Of a stretch of 64,000 bases of DNA, positions 26,773-36,913 are shown piece by piece. How positions within the stretch are numbered: position 1 is the first letter of the stretch; each line of letters opens with the position of its first letter. The notes beneath the pieces were generated by a model. That model saw only the letters and a list, made by a program, of their open reading frames with translations, was not told the origin of the DNA and searched no databases. A program made the translations under genes and the position numbers. Source of the DNA: Thalassobacillus cyri. Its GTDB lineage: Bacteria; Bacillota; Bacilli; Bacillales; Halobacillaceae. Location of the stretch: contig NZ_FNQR01000010.1 in the NCBI RefSeq assembly GCF_900107755.1, positions 62,001 through 126,000 on the forward strand, written 5' to 3'.

Positions 26773-27073
26773 GCTACTCCTCCTACCGAATAAAATACGA
26801 ACATTAAGTAATGAATACTTGATAATGTACGTATTTTATTCTACACAACTCACGATTCCTTGCCAACCTTACTTTTGAAATTTATATAGAACGAATTTTA
26901 ATGAGCAAAAGCGCAAGCGTATGACTTAGTCCATACATATGACGGTGCCTGACCCCCGGCACACTACCCAGGGTTAAAGAAATATTATAAATAAAAAAGA
27001 GACTACTTCCTTATAAAGGAAATAGTTTCTTAGTTTGGTAGCTTTTTTCGTAAGGGGCTTTGAAAGGAAATCC

Positions 27074-27091
27074 TTACATCATGCCGTCCAT
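27074..27091 (-). other. att-like core A
   Basis: ttacatcatgccgtccat differs from cores B and C at one base. A hairpin (26998-27031) lies to its left and one AGTATGTCA arm-like repeat (27203-27211) to its right. The 26,773-27,304 gap holds no gene. Besides this site it contains a gtgcc...ggcac hairpin near 26944 and a fragment of the ~225-bp repeat end (aaaagcgcaagcg). Confidence 0.5.
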
Positions 27092-27304
27092 AGATTCGCT
27101 TTAGTAAATAAAGATAAATAGAGTCTCATTCTTTAAATAAAAACAATATTATGGGATTCGACTTTAGCATCGATGCTAAAGAAAAGATCAAAACTGTCCA
27201 CTAGTATGTCATTTAAATTTCCAGCACTTAAAGAATACGGGTAGTGTTTATTTAAAGTTGTAGGACAGATCCTCTCACTCCACTCACTCCTAGTCTAGCC
27301 CGTA

Positions 27305-28156
27305 CTATTGCTCTAATCCTGCTACTCCAAAGCCTCCTGGGCCAGAGTGAGTAGAAATCATACCTCCAGCTTGGATCCATCTTATATTTTGGAAGCCGTT
27401 TGCTTTGGCAACCTCCTCCATACGCTGCTTGATCCTTTCATCGAGTCCGATTGAGTAGATAAAATAAAGCTGCTCTCTATCGATGTTGAATTCATTTAAG
27501 TAATCACTCAGGAGTTTTTCAGTAGCTCCACTCATTTTACCGCGGTACTTCTTTGTAGACATAAGCTTTCCATCCTTCAACTCTATGCATGGCTTTATCT
27601 TCAACAGAGCTCCTATCAGAGAAGCCATATTGCTTACCCGTCCTCCCGCTTTGAGAAACTCCAGGCTGCCTGGGATGAAAGCCAGCCTGGATTTAGGAAC
27701 GATTGCCTCTATTTTTTCAACTAAGCGTTCCGGTTCAATGCCAGGTTCTTTTTCTAAAACTTTAGCAGCATACAATACAATCGCAGCTAATCCTCCAGTA
27801 ACGTTCAGAGCATCAATGAGAAAAATGTCTTCAAATTCTTCCGCAGCAATGACAGCATTTTGAAAAGAAGAAGATGCTTTTGATGTATAACCAATATGGA
27901 TAATGATGCAATCTGGGAAATTCTCTCTTATCGTTGCAAAAAACTCTTGATACTCATGAGCATTGGTGGCGGTAGTAGAAGGTATTTTCTTCGTACGTCT
28001 GTAATAGTCAAAAATATCCTGAACCGGCAAAGAACCGTCTAAATAATCCTTTTCATCCATAATAATGTGCATGGGAACTACTTGAACCTTGTACTTTTCA
28101 GCTAAATCATCCGGTAAGTCGGCACCGCTTTCGGTCGATAAGATTATCTTTCGCAT
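27305..28156 (-). CDS. DegV-family fatty-acid-binding protein
   Basis: 283 aa. The DegV opening IILSTESGADLPDDL lies at the N-terminus, STTATNAHEYQEFF near 57, the SS-containing GYTSKASSSFQN near 88 and FLKAGGRVSNMASLIGALLKIKP near 165. Family members (FakB type) bind fatty acids for phosphorylation by FakA. No fakA is adjacent. The start is good (AGGGAGG). It is the only intact gene between att-like cores A and B. Confidence 0.9.
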   Translation of the reverse strand: MRKIILSTESGADLPDDLAEKYKVQVVPMHIIMDEKDYLDGSLPVQDIFDYYRRTKKIPSTTATNAHEYQEFFATIRENFPDCIIIHIGYTSKASSSFQNAVIAAEEFEDIFLIDALNVTGGLAAIVLYAAKVLEKEPGIEPERLVEKIEAIVPKSRLAFIPGSLEFLKAGGRVSNMASLIGALLKIKPCIELKDGKLMSTKKYRGKMSGATEKLLSDYLNEFNIDREQLYFIYSIGLDERIKQRMEEVAKANGFQNIRWIQAGGMISTHSGPGGFGVAGLEQ

Positions 28157-28356
28157 TCTATTCCTCCCTGGTTATATTTAGGCCCGCCTTCACTCTTCCT
28201 GTTATGATTTAACTATACATGAAAAAAACGTATTAGCATTGTGATAACTTTTATTTTCCGTACTTTTAGTGCACATTTCGGGCATTTGATTACTACTACA
28301 GGTGTGAAGCTCTGTGAAAAACCTGCTTCTCTTGTATCTCCTCCATACACAACTCT

Positions 28357-28495
28357 GCCAAACATCATCCGTAATCTTCAACACATGATGGATCTTTTCC
28401 CACTGCTGCTCTTCCGTAATATCATTTCTTTCCTCCGTAGACACAAAGCCGCATTGCGGACTCAGACAAAGATCCTCCAGCGCGCATATCACTGA
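28357..28495 (-). pseudogene. fragment of a MetE-like (YxjG/H) methionine synthase
   Basis: LEDLCLSPQCGFVSTEE followed by TEEQQWEKIHHVLKITDDVW matches the C-terminal end of the cobalamin-independent methionine synthase family (LSPQCGFASTE signature, with the zinc Cys). Everything upstream is missing. The fragment begins at the hairpin beside att-like core B, so an insertion or excision probably truncated it. No start or RBS was found. Confidence 0.7.
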
Positions 28496-28630
28496 AAATA
28501 TGAAAAGCCTCCCAAAAGTTCCGTGAACTTATGAGGGGCTCTTTAGATTTATAGTATTTTAAGCCAAGCATGTCATTTTGACATTATGGGTGAAGCAAAA
28601 CCCCTGATTTCAAGGGTCATGGGAGCATAA

Positions 28631-28648
28631 TTACATCATGCCGCCCAT
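28631..28648 (-). other. att-like core B
   Basis: ttacatcatgccgcccat. To the left are a hairpin (~28503-28541) and catgtcattttgaca. To the right are two AGTATGTCA direct repeats (28763-28771 and 28775-28783). Read on the minus strand the core encodes Met-Gly-Gly-Met-Met-stop, like the end of GroEL. The 28,157-28,944 gap holds only this and the metE-like fragment. Confidence 0.6.
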
Positions 28649-28944
28649 GGTTTCTTCTAAATAAATAGAGTATATTACTCTCCAAAACAATTGGAGAGTA
28701 AAGCTTTCAAAGAAATCAATTAAAATAAATTTACCAAGGAATCCTAAACAAATATGAGTAATAGTATGTCAAAAAGTATGTCACTCACTCGTAAGCTAGC
28801 ATCAGCTTTATTATAAAATTTCTAGTCTTTAAAAATAATCTTTTGAAACCTTTTATTGTATCTCTCCCAGGAAAAATTCCCCCACTTATCGGACCTTATC
28901 AACCCCATAATTGTAGTATTGCACCCTGACGTAATACAGAGCCC

Positions 28945-29811
28945 TTAATACGAATAAGTTACATTATTTTCAAGAAGCGTTCTCTCTAGATTTTTCAACT
29001 TTTTAATTGATTCTTCCGAGGAACGTTTCCCAAATTCAATAACTAATGCCTCTATCAGGGCAATAATTGGTACCACTGAAAATTGTTTTTCACTTACTTC
29101 TACTTTTAATGTTACAAAAGCATCTCGAATAATAGGGCAAGATATATGATCCGTTATCAGTATAATCTTGATACCCATTTGGTGAGCAAGCTTAGCTGCT
29201 TGTATGACACGATTAGTGTATGGTTCAAAAGCAAAAATTAGTAAAACTTCACCCTTTTCCAATTGTAAAATTTTATCAAAGAGCACTTCGGTATCAAGAC
29301 TTAATTGTCTTATCTTAGAATAAAACTCCCCAAGCAACTGCTCGAGATATAACGCCATTGCCTTGTATGGTCTGGTACCTAAAATATTAAGCTGACTTGA
29401 ATGACTAATAACATCAATTACAGTTTCGAAATTCTCTATTAGGTTCGAGTCCAATGACCTATCCAGTATGTTCATCGATTCCTTCCAAACTTGTAATATG
29501 GTAGGAGCGCTCTCTTCTTTATTAGGGACTTCTGAAAATGACTTCTTTAACGTCCATTTCGATTCAGCGGGCAATGATTCATTAAAGATATCTTTTCGAA
29601 AATTATTAAAGTTGTCATACCCTAATGCATTTATCGCACGCATAACGGTTGAAACTCCAACTCTTGCATTATCTGCAAGCTCTTTAACAGTTGTCATCCC
29701 TATTGAATGATGATTCTTCAAGATATAGTCGCATAGTTGTCTTTGTTTTTTAGGTAGAGCATCCTTAATATTAATTATTTCCGTAATTAATGATTGGTTA
29801 TCTGAGCTCAT
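28945..29811 (-). CDS. MurR/RpiR-family transcriptional regulator 1
   Basis: 288 aa. The N-terminal HTH_6 domain reads KKQRQLCDYILKNHHSIGMT then TVKELADNARVGVSTVMRAI. The C-terminal SIS domain covers ~125-280, with NILGTRPYKAMALYL and LLIFAFEPYTNRV. It is clearly paralogous to 46497-47360 at the other end of the catabolic island. SIS-domain regulators usually sense a phosphosugar, but the ligand of this subgroup is unknown. The start follows AAAGGAG. Confidence 0.9.
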   Translation of the reverse strand: MSSDNQSLITEIINIKDALPKKQRQLCDYILKNHHSIGMTTVKELADNARVGVSTVMRAINALGYDNFNNFRKDIFNESLPAESKWTLKKSFSEVPNKEESAPTILQVWKESMNILDRSLDSNLIENFETVIDVISHSSQLNILGTRPYKAMALYLEQLLGEFYSKIRQLSLDTEVLFDKILQLEKGEVLLIFAFEPYTNRVIQAAKLAHQMGIKIILITDHISCPIIRDAFVTLKVEVSEKQFSVVPIIALIEALVIEFGKRSSEESIKKLKNLERTLLENNVTYSY

Positions 29812-29957
29812 ATGAAACTCCTTTCACCTATGGAGACAGGTAATATCAAAATTGTAATAATCATTAATATTATATCTCATTACAGTAGATGAAAAAATCT
29901 AAAAAAACGTCTTGTAATTTATAGGGATGATAATTAAAGGATTTCGGTTACCTAGCA

Positions 29958-30887
29958 TCAATGAATTTTATACTGTTTCAAATCAACTGTTTTCTTAACC
30001 TTACTCCTTTTTTCGGCAACCAGAATTGCTGAGTATAAAATCAATCCAATTCCCAATACTTGCCAAGATCGAAGATGTTCCCCAAGAAAAAGTACTCCAG
30101 TTAATACTGCAACAATAGGTTCTATTGTTGCTAATATAGAGGCTTTGCTGGCTTCAAGATGTTTCAAACCTGAAGAATACAATAAATAAGCAGCTACTGT
30201 TGTCACTAAAGCCAGCAAAACGGCATAAACCAACACATCTAAATGTTGAAATCGACCAATCTTGCTCGTTATGTTACTGGTAAATAACATAAATATACTC
30301 GTGTAAAGAAACGTATACATAGTAATGGTTAACGCAGAGTATCGTTTAGTTATAGGTTTACTAAAAATACTATACAATGCATAACAGAACCCCGAAAGGA
30401 TTCCCATCACTATGATCTTCATCGGTATACCTTGTTGGCCAAAAGGCAGTAAACCCACCACTAACGCACAACCAACAACAGCAAGAGCAAGTGCTAACCC
30501 TTTACGAACAGTCAAGGATTCTTTAAAAAATAGCCGTGAAAGAATGGTTACAAACAATGGACCGGTATATAATAGTGTGACTGCAAGGGATAAACTGGAT
30601 TGAGAGAAAACTTCAAAGTAAAAATAATTAAAGAACGCAATACTAAAAATTCCTGCACCGCCAAAATAAAAGTGATCTCTTAATCTGGTTCGTACCTGGT
30701 CACGATAAAATACCACCATAATTAAGATGAGGATAACAAAGGAAAAAATCCCCCGAATGGCTACAACATCCCATGGTGTAAAGCCGTGAGCATACAATGG
30801 AGCGATAAATAAACCTATCAAACCCCAACATGCCGCGCCAGCAATTGTTACAAGGTAAACTCTTAAATCTAACATTCTTTTTTTCAT
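29958..30887 (-). CDS. EamA/DMT-family transporter
   Basis: About 309 aa with ten hydrophobic segments in two EamA halves (AGAACWGLIGLFIAPL early; ATIEPIVAVLTGVLFLGEHL late). The EPIVA-x6-LGE motif is characteristic. These are drug/metabolite exporters, often of amino acids. The start at 30887 is preferred because TGGAG lies 8 nt upstream. It follows the BCCT gene on the same strand and may be co-transcribed with it. Confidence 0.88.
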   Translation of the reverse strand: MKKRMLDLRVYLVTIAGAACWGLIGLFIAPLYAHGFTPWDVVAIRGIFSFVILILIMVVFYRDQVRTRLRDHFYFGGAGIFSIAFFNYFYFEVFSQSSLSLAVTLLYTGPLFVTILSRLFFKESLTVRKGLALALAVVGCALVVGLLPFGQQGIPMKIIVMGILSGFCYALYSIFSKPITKRYSALTITMYTFLYTSIFMLFTSNITSKIGRFQHLDVLVYAVLLALVTTVAAYLLYSSGLKHLEASKASILATIEPIVAVLTGVLFLGEHLRSWQVLGIGLILYSAILVAEKRSKVKKTVDLKQYKIH

Positions 30888-30947
30888 AGCATCCACTCCA
30901 GCAAGCCCCCTGGTATCCCCATCAATTATTTAGGAATATAGGTTTCA

Positions 30948-32534
30948 CTATTTTGCCTTTTTCATCTTTTCTCCTAATGTAGTACTCTTTTCAGGAAGAT
31001 TATCAAGGTAATTCTTTTTCTTCAGCAGATTGCCACCAATGCGGAAGTTTTCAAGGAACAACCACAGCATAGGAATTGTCATCAGTAATCCTCCCAGATT
31101 CAACAGACCCTTAACGGAATCAGAACCACCAGAAGCAACTAGAAGGTAAGAAACAGTAGTTACAATGCTTCCCATTAAAATTTTTATCCTGGTAGGTGGT
31201 TCATCATCAATCTGCTGGTCATGAACACATAAAGTAGCGAGTACAGAACTCATAGGATCGGCGAGGGTTACAAAGGAAAGGATGACGGTTACAAGGAAGA
31301 CTATTTGAATGAAAGTACCTCCGGGCATATTACCAAGAACCTGGTAAATGGTAGTCTGCATTCCTAACTCCTGTACAGCAGCCCAAACATCAACTAGTCC
31401 AGAAGACTGCACTTTCATAATCATTCCGGCAAAAACTCCAATCCAGATAATACAGAAGATAGATGGTACTAGTATGTTAAACAGCAAAAATTGGCGTACC
31501 GTTCGTCCTTTTCCAAGACGTGCCAAAAACATTCCTATTACAGGAGCAAAGATTATAAAGGCGTTCCAGTAAGTAATCGTCCACTCGTTCGGCCACTGAT
31601 CCTGGGGCGCCATCGTATTATTATAAGTAATCTTGCTCCAAAAATTATCCATAATAGTGCCAAAAGCTTCCGTACTGATCTTACTGATAAACCGGGCGTC
31701 TCCGAAAACCAGTGCATATCCTAACAAGAAAAATAATAGGATCATGGTGATCGATGAAATTTTTGTCAGTCCTTTAGAAATACCAGTAACAGAGGAGATA
31801 ATAAAAAAGGCACCAACAAAAACCGCGATAAGCAGCCAGACCAGATTGCCTTGAGCTATATGAAATACACTTTCAAAGCCTGCACCTATCTGCAGAAGAC
31901 CAGCCCCCATGGAGTTGGAAACACCACTAGCAAGCGCATAGACAGCGAATATCTGTACAAATGTGGTCAGCCAGGGAATCTTACGTTTAAAACTATGCTC
32001 TACAAGTGAGCCAAAGGAAAGACTTTTATTGGAATTATAAGTTAACAGAGCGAATGCTAGACCACAAAAAGAATACATAGAGTACTGAACAAAAGACCAG
32101 TTAAACATTGTCTGGCTGACTGCGAAGATTGCAGCATCCCGAGAACCGGCGTCTACGTCAGCAGCTACGGGCGGGGTCATAAAATGATAGATTGGCTCTC
32201 CCATGGCCCAAAATAGCAGACCAACGCCAATACCCCCGCACGTAGTAATGGATATCCATTGCCAAGTAGTGTACTCCGGTTTCGCATCCTCCCCTCCAAT
32301 TCGAACGTCCCCATACTTAAAAATAACGAAACAAATGGCGAAAATAATGGCTAACACAGATAAAAGGTTAATCCACCAACCAAAATTATCGCCTACCCAA
32401 TAAATCGTGTTACTAAGGATGGCACCAAAATCTTCTGTAAACAATATGCCGAATAGAATTTCTACCGTAAGAATAATGACAGCCGGGATAAAAACCGCTT
32501 TATAAAGACTGTATGTTTTTTCGTTATTTCTCAT
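30948..32534 (-). CDS. BCCT-family transporter (island copy)
   Basis: 528 aa from the ATG at 32534; an upstream ATG at 32546 abuts the AGGGAGG site and is unlikely. Twelve membrane segments are present, and GVGLLFWAMGEPIYHF is the betaine-family signature. The later signature reads FAPVIGMFLARLGKGRTVRQF. Unlike the first BCCT it keeps the W-x-x-GEP motif. Its place among imino-acid and amine catabolic genes suggests betaine-like or proline-betaine-like substrates (inference). A CcpA-like site lies ~190 bp upstream. Confidence 0.88.
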   Translation of the reverse strand: MRNNEKTYSLYKAVFIPAVIILTVEILFGILFTEDFGAILSNTIYWVGDNFGWWINLLSVLAIIFAICFVIFKYGDVRIGGEDAKPEYTTWQWISITTCGGIGVGLLFWAMGEPIYHFMTPPVAADVDAGSRDAAIFAVSQTMFNWSFVQYSMYSFCGLAFALLTYNSNKSLSFGSLVEHSFKRKIPWLTTFVQIFAVYALASGVSNSMGAGLLQIGAGFESVFHIAQGNLVWLLIAVFVGAFFIISSVTGISKGLTKISSITMILLFFLLGYALVFGDARFISKISTEAFGTIMDNFWSKITYNNTMAPQDQWPNEWTITYWNAFIIFAPVIGMFLARLGKGRTVRQFLLFNILVPSIFCIIWIGVFAGMIMKVQSSGLVDVWAAVQELGMQTTIYQVLGNMPGGTFIQIVFLVTVILSFVTLADPMSSVLATLCVHDQQIDDEPPTRIKILMGSIVTTVSYLLVASGGSDSVKGLLNLGGLLMTIPMLWLFLENFRIGGNLLKKKNYLDNLPEKSTTLGEKMKKAK

Positions 32535-32726
32535 ATATTTCTTCATCCTCCCTATATTCTATTAATCTTATAAAGAACTTAATATACTTATAGATTGGAA
32601 ACCCCCATTGCCCCCGTCGTTTACAAGTAATGATTCACTATTAGGAGAAACCTTTGAACTTTTAGATGATAGAGTACAAAACCTTAATAAATATAACTTT
32701 GACAAACAATTTCTTCCTTTTTCGAA

Positions 32727-32742
32727 ATGGAAACGCTTACGA
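32727..32742. promoter_or_regulatory. CcpA-like site upstream of the island BCCT gene
   Basis: ATGGAAACGCTTACGA fits WTGNNARCGNWWWCAW at 15 of 16 positions. The remaining bases of the 32,535-32,878 gap show only AT-rich DNA. Confidence 0.5.
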
Positions 32743-32878
32743 AAAATGTTTTTTTAATACCGGGAAGCATTTCTTATCCCGGCAGATCATAAAAGGGATT
32801 TAGATTTCAATGTTTTTTCTAATAGAATTAAAAGGTGATGGTTTGGAAACTTCAGTGTCCCTTTTCAAAACCAATTAA

Positions 32879-34270
32879 CTAACTCGAAATCACAGAAGGG
32901 AATTTCTTTTCTTTTTGAAATTCAGTAAACCCAAATTCCAGTAAACTATTAATATTTTGTGCTGCCGTGAATCCTGTTTGAATAGCTGTTTCCGTATAAT
33001 AGCTGCCTAAATAATCGCCTGCTAGGAACAATCGCCCGGCAGATTTCGTTAAAATAGGTTGTAGTTCGGCACGACCTGGAAAAATATATGCGGATCCTAA
33101 AGGAAATTTGTTTACTTGAGCTTCCACTACATGATCACTAAAACCAGGGAATATTTCATTTAATTCTTTCAAATAAATTTGAATAATTTCCTCTTCAGAT
33201 TTATCAAGTAGACGGCGCCCGCTTTCCCCCGGGGAAAATGTCATAAAACTACTTCCTGGCTGCCTTTCATTTTCCATGGAACGGACTAGATTAGATTGAT
33301 GAAGAATAATATCAAATGACCTTTTAGGCGTAGCAAAAGCATATACATCATCCCAAACTTGAGGGTCGGTTTCGTTTGTTAAAAATGCTGCGCTAACATG
33401 CGGACCGTAGGTAACCTGATCAAGTGCGTCTGCGATTTCCGGATCAATGTTTACTGCTATTTTTTTTGTGATTGGGGCAGGCGTTGCAAGTACTGCATAA
33501 CGTGCCTCCTCCACATGCTTTACGCCATCTTGAATATAGTGGACGACGACCGAGTCTTCTTTTTGCATAACTTCTAACACTTTTGCCTTTAATTGGACAC
33601 GTTCCCCTAAGGTGGATGCTATCGTATTCGTCAGGGTTGATGGCCCCCCAACAATATTTCTCGATAATCCTCCACTCTTATTCCATACTGTGTGAAAATA
33701 TCCTACCCCTGATCCGGCTGTCATTGTTTCAGGACTGCCAGTTGAACGGCTGACAGTAGGTCTAAAAATTGCATCTGCGTCTGGTGGTAATTCCCCTGTA
33801 AATTCGGCAAAAGTTTGATCATCCATAAATTCTAAAACTCGTTGTTGTTGAGTTCTATAATCTTCAGCCGGCCGTCTCTTTGCTACTTGGCCATATTTGA
33901 TAACAGCTGCACGTACTTTTGCCCCTGCGCGTATCATCGCCAATCTAGATTTCCATGACATAGGAACCCTAAATGGGTATAGTTCAACTCTGCCACCTAA
34001 AAGCAACTTGCCATTTAAATGCATGGCAGATAAGCTACCAGGGACAGGTAGTGCAGTTACACCTACAGATTTAAATAATTCATCTGTAGCTGAACCCTCT
34101 CCTGCATATAGATGTCCGCCCCAATTTAACCAATAATCTCCCCGGCGTTCAGAGCGTACTCGCCCACCAACACGATCATCAGATTCTAATAGTAAAATAT
34201 CATGGTGCTTAAGGCGCCAGGCAGCAGACAAACCAGCAAGTCCGCCGCCTATAATAATTACATCTTTCAT
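32879..34270 (-). CDS. FAD-dependent amine/imino-acid oxidoreductase
   Basis: 463 aa. The N-terminal dinucleotide motif reads DVIIIGGGLAGLSAAWRL, followed by LESDDRVGGRVRSERRGDY, typical of flavin amine oxidases and protoporphyrinogen-oxidase-like enzymes. The C-terminal FAD site reads GRLFLAGDYLGSYYTETAIQTG. In this cluster it could oxidise cis-4-hydroxy-D-proline or another cyclic or primary amine. The true substrate cannot be read from the sequence. The start follows AGGGAGG. The next gene, DapA-like, lies 36 bp upstream on the same strand. Confidence 0.82.
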   Translation of the reverse strand: MKDVIIIGGGLAGLSAAWRLKHHDILLLESDDRVGGRVRSERRGDYWLNWGGHLYAGEGSATDELFKSVGVTALPVPGSLSAMHLNGKLLLGGRVELYPFRVPMSWKSRLAMIRAGAKVRAAVIKYGQVAKRRPAEDYRTQQQRVLEFMDDQTFAEFTGELPPDADAIFRPTVSRSTGSPETMTAGSGVGYFHTVWNKSGGLSRNIVGGPSTLTNTIASTLGERVQLKAKVLEVMQKEDSVVVHYIQDGVKHVEEARYAVLATPAPITKKIAVNIDPEIADALDQVTYGPHVSAAFLTNETDPQVWDDVYAFATPKRSFDIILHQSNLVRSMENERQPGSSFMTFSPGESGRRLLDKSEEEIIQIYLKELNEIFPGFSDHVVEAQVNKFPLGSAYIFPGRAELQPILTKSAGRLFLAGDYLGSYYTETAIQTGFTAAQNINSLLEFGFTEFQKEKKFPSVISS

Positions 34271-34306
34271 TGGTCTTCCTCCCTATCCTTACTATAATTC
34301 GCCTAA

Positions 34307-35209
34307 TTAATGTTGTTGCACCTTAATTTCCCCTAATTCAATTAATATGTTTTCAATTCTTGACTTGTAGTTTTCAGAAGCGGGTACCAGTGGCAGTCTA
34401 CTTGATCCTCCTGATAACCCCAATGCTTCTAACCCTGCCTTCACTGTACCTGGAATAGTCTCTTCTTCTATAGCATTATATAAATCCAGCAGATCTTGAT
34501 TTAATTTAGTTGCTTCTTTTAAGTTGTTCTCGTTTACGACTAAGTCATATAGTTTTGCGAGTTTTCTAGGAGCCAGGTTGTGTGCTACTCCAACAGCACC
34601 ATGTCCCCCTATTGCTAAGGTAGGCAAAATTAAATGCTCAAAACCAGTAAGTACCGCGAAGTCTGGATTGTCTTTTGTCAATGCAATAAGTTTAGAAGTA
34701 TGCTCGCCATCCGCAGTATTTTTAATACCAACAATTCCATCTATTTGACTTATCTCATTAATTAGTTCCGGGTCCAGTTCAACACCTGTGGCATCTGGGT
34801 AATGGTAGATTACGATTCCAATACTTGAGTTTTCTGCTACAGCCTTGTAATGATCAATAATGCCTTGTCTACTAGTTGTCATATAATATGGATTAATTAC
34901 CAAGGCGCAATCCGCACCAGCTTCCGCTGCGTATTTCGTAAGTTCAATAGTATCTTCTGTACGATGACATCCTGTACCCGCCATTACAGGTATCCTGCCT
35001 TTTGATGTATCACACACAAACTGAATTACTTCTTTTCGCTCTTCCATGCTCATTAGGGAGTACTCTCCAGTACTTCCTCCTACTAAGAGACAATGCATTC
35101 CTCCATCTATCAAATGTTGGATAAGTTGTTCAAGGCCCTTGTAGTCAATACTATTATCTTCTTTCATAGGTGTAGGTAAAGCAGGGATCATTCCGAATGG
35201 TTTATACAT
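34307..35209 (-). CDS. DapA-family aldolase/deaminase
   Basis: 300 aa from the ATG after GAGGAGG. It is a class I aldolase barrel of the dihydrodipicolinate synthase/N-acetylneuraminate lyase family. LLVGGSTGEYSLMSMEER is the phosphate and carboxylate loop, VIYHYPDATGVELDPE holds the Tyr, and GIVGIKNTADGEH the Schiff-base Lys. In hydroxyproline pathways a member of this family deaminates pyrroline-4-hydroxy-2-carboxylate to alpha-ketoglutarate semialdehyde. The neighbouring aldehyde dehydrogenase and epimerase make that role likely (inference). Confidence 0.85.
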   Translation of the reverse strand: MYKPFGMIPALPTPMKEDNSIDYKGLEQLIQHLIDGGMHCLLVGGSTGEYSLMSMEERKEVIQFVCDTSKGRIPVMAGTGCHRTEDTIELTKYAAEAGADCALVINPYYMTTSRQGIIDHYKAVAENSSIGIVIYHYPDATGVELDPELINEISQIDGIVGIKNTADGEHTSKLIALTKDNPDFAVLTGFEHLILPTLAIGGHGAVGVAHNLAPRKLAKLYDLVVNENNLKEATKLNQDLLDLYNAIEEETIPGTVKAGLEALGLSGGSSRLPLVPASENYKSRIENILIELGEIKVQQH

Positions 35210-35273
35210 ATATATCCTCCTCAAAATTTAAGTTTAAAGAATTCTATTAGATTTCCATTGTTTCTCTGCTCTT

Positions 35274-36764
35274 TCATTGTTCAATATTCACATACACGCT
35301 TTTTACTTCTGTGTAATTTTCCAGGCCATACACTCCTCCCATTTCACGACCAATGCCGGATTGTTTGTATCCGCCGAATGGCATTGTCTCCCACTCAAGC
35401 CCCACATCATTTATCCAAACTGTCCCGGCTTGTAGTTTACGGGCAATATAGTGGCCAGTTTTTATATTTTCTGTCCAAACACTAGCCGCTAAGCCATAAA
35501 TACTATCATTTGCTCTTTTAATTACTTCTTCTACAGAATCAAATACGAAAACTGACATTACCGGACCAAAGATTTCTTCTCGTGCAATAATCATGTTATC
35601 TTCAACATCTGCAAAAATAGTTGGTTTCACAAAATAACCTTTATCAAAAGCTTTTTCGCCCCCTGCTACGAGACGTGCACCTTCATTTTTCCCTTTCTCA
35701 ATATACTCAAGAACGGTTTGTTTTTGTTTTGCTGAAACAAGTGGGCCCATGTCTGTATCTGAATCCATTCCTGGACCTAATTTCACGTTACTCACATAAT
35801 CCGCCAGTTTTTTGACTACTTGATCATAATGTTTACGGTGAACATAAACACGTGTACAAGCACTGCAATTCTGTCCATGATTATACATCGTACCGTTAAA
35901 TGCACCTTCAATAGCTTCATTTATGTTTGCATCCTCTAAAATGATAGTTGGTGACTTACCACCTAACTCGAGCGTAACGTTTTTGATTTGATCTGCAGAC
36001 TTTTTCATCACCCCTTTTCCAACAGCTGTAGATCCAGTAAATGAAACTTTGTCAACTAAATCATGAGTAACAATAGCTTCACCAGCTTCCCGCCCAGATC
36101 CAGGAACAATGTTAACGACACCGTCAGGAAAACCAGCTTCTTTAAAAAGCTCAGCTGCATAAAGCAGTGAAAGCGGTGTTTCACTTGCAGGTTTAATTAC
36201 AACTGTACAGCCCACAGCTAGGGCAGATCCAAGCTTCCAGGCAGCCATCAAAAGTGGGAAATTCCATGGAATAATCTGGCCTACAACCCCAACAGGTTCA
36301 TGCTCTGTATAGTTCAAATACTCTGGCGATACTTGCGTTGTTTTTCCTTGTATCTTAGTTGCGAAGCCTGCATAGTATCTGAAGTGTTCAATGGATCCAT
36401 CAACGTCATCTGTTAACGCAACCTGATATGGTTTACCATTATCAAGTGCCTCTAGTTGGGCGAGTTCCTCACGATTTTCTTCCAAAAGATCTGCGAACTT
36501 GTAAATGACACGTGACCTTTGAAACGCTTTCATTTTTGACCATTCACCATCATCAAAGGCTTTTCTTGCAGCTTTCACCGCAAAATCCACATCTTCGGCT
36601 TGCGCTTCACTAACTTGGGCAAATGATTCTTCTGTTGCAGGGTCAATAACATCAAATGTTTTTCCACTAACCGCTTTTACGTATTCCCCATTAATATAGA
36701 GCCCTATATCCTCTTTTAGGAACTCTTTTACCTTTGGCTTTAACTCGTAACCAGTAGCTTTCAT
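35274..36764 (-). CDS. NAD(P)-dependent aldehyde dehydrogenase
   Basis: 496 aa. Cofactor region IPWNFPLLMAAWKLG, SFTGSTAVGKGV, catalytic Glu in VTLELGGKSP (~265) and catalytic Cys in GQNCSACTRVYV (~300). Pathway context suggests oxidation of alpha-ketoglutarate semialdehyde to alpha-ketoglutarate, but the family is broad and betaine aldehyde is an alternative. The start follows GGGAGG. A terminator lies upstream (36914-36946), so it has its own promoter. Confidence 0.88.
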   Translation of the reverse strand: MKATGYELKPKVKEFLKEDIGLYINGEYVKAVSGKTFDVIDPATEESFAQVSEAQAEDVDFAVKAARKAFDDGEWSKMKAFQRSRVIYKFADLLEENREELAQLEALDNGKPYQVALTDDVDGSIEHFRYYAGFATKIQGKTTQVSPEYLNYTEHEPVGVVGQIIPWNFPLLMAAWKLGSALAVGCTVVIKPASETPLSLLYAAELFKEAGFPDGVVNIVPGSGREAGEAIVTHDLVDKVSFTGSTAVGKGVMKKSADQIKNVTLELGGKSPTIILEDANINEAIEGAFNGTMYNHGQNCSACTRVYVHRKHYDQVVKKLADYVSNVKLGPGMDSDTDMGPLVSAKQKQTVLEYIEKGKNEGARLVAGGEKAFDKGYFVKPTIFADVEDNMIIAREEIFGPVMSVFVFDSVEEVIKRANDSIYGLAASVWTENIKTGHYIARKLQAGTVWINDVGLEWETMPFGGYKQSGIGREMGGVYGLENYTEVKSVYVNIEQ

Positions 36765-36913
36765 TATTTTAACCTCCCATTTTCTTTGATTTAAGGAACA
36801 GAATTTTCAAACTTGTTTGAAACTAATATAGCAAATCGATGAATTAATGTAAACCCTTTTTTTAAAAAGGGAATATTACATTTCATTTTAGTTGTGAATC
36901 CTTGAAAAATTTA

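Noticed and set aside
36518-36533. cre-like tgaaacgctttca inside the aldehyde dehydrogenase gene
   Set aside because: It is one base short of the required spacing and lies in coding sequence.
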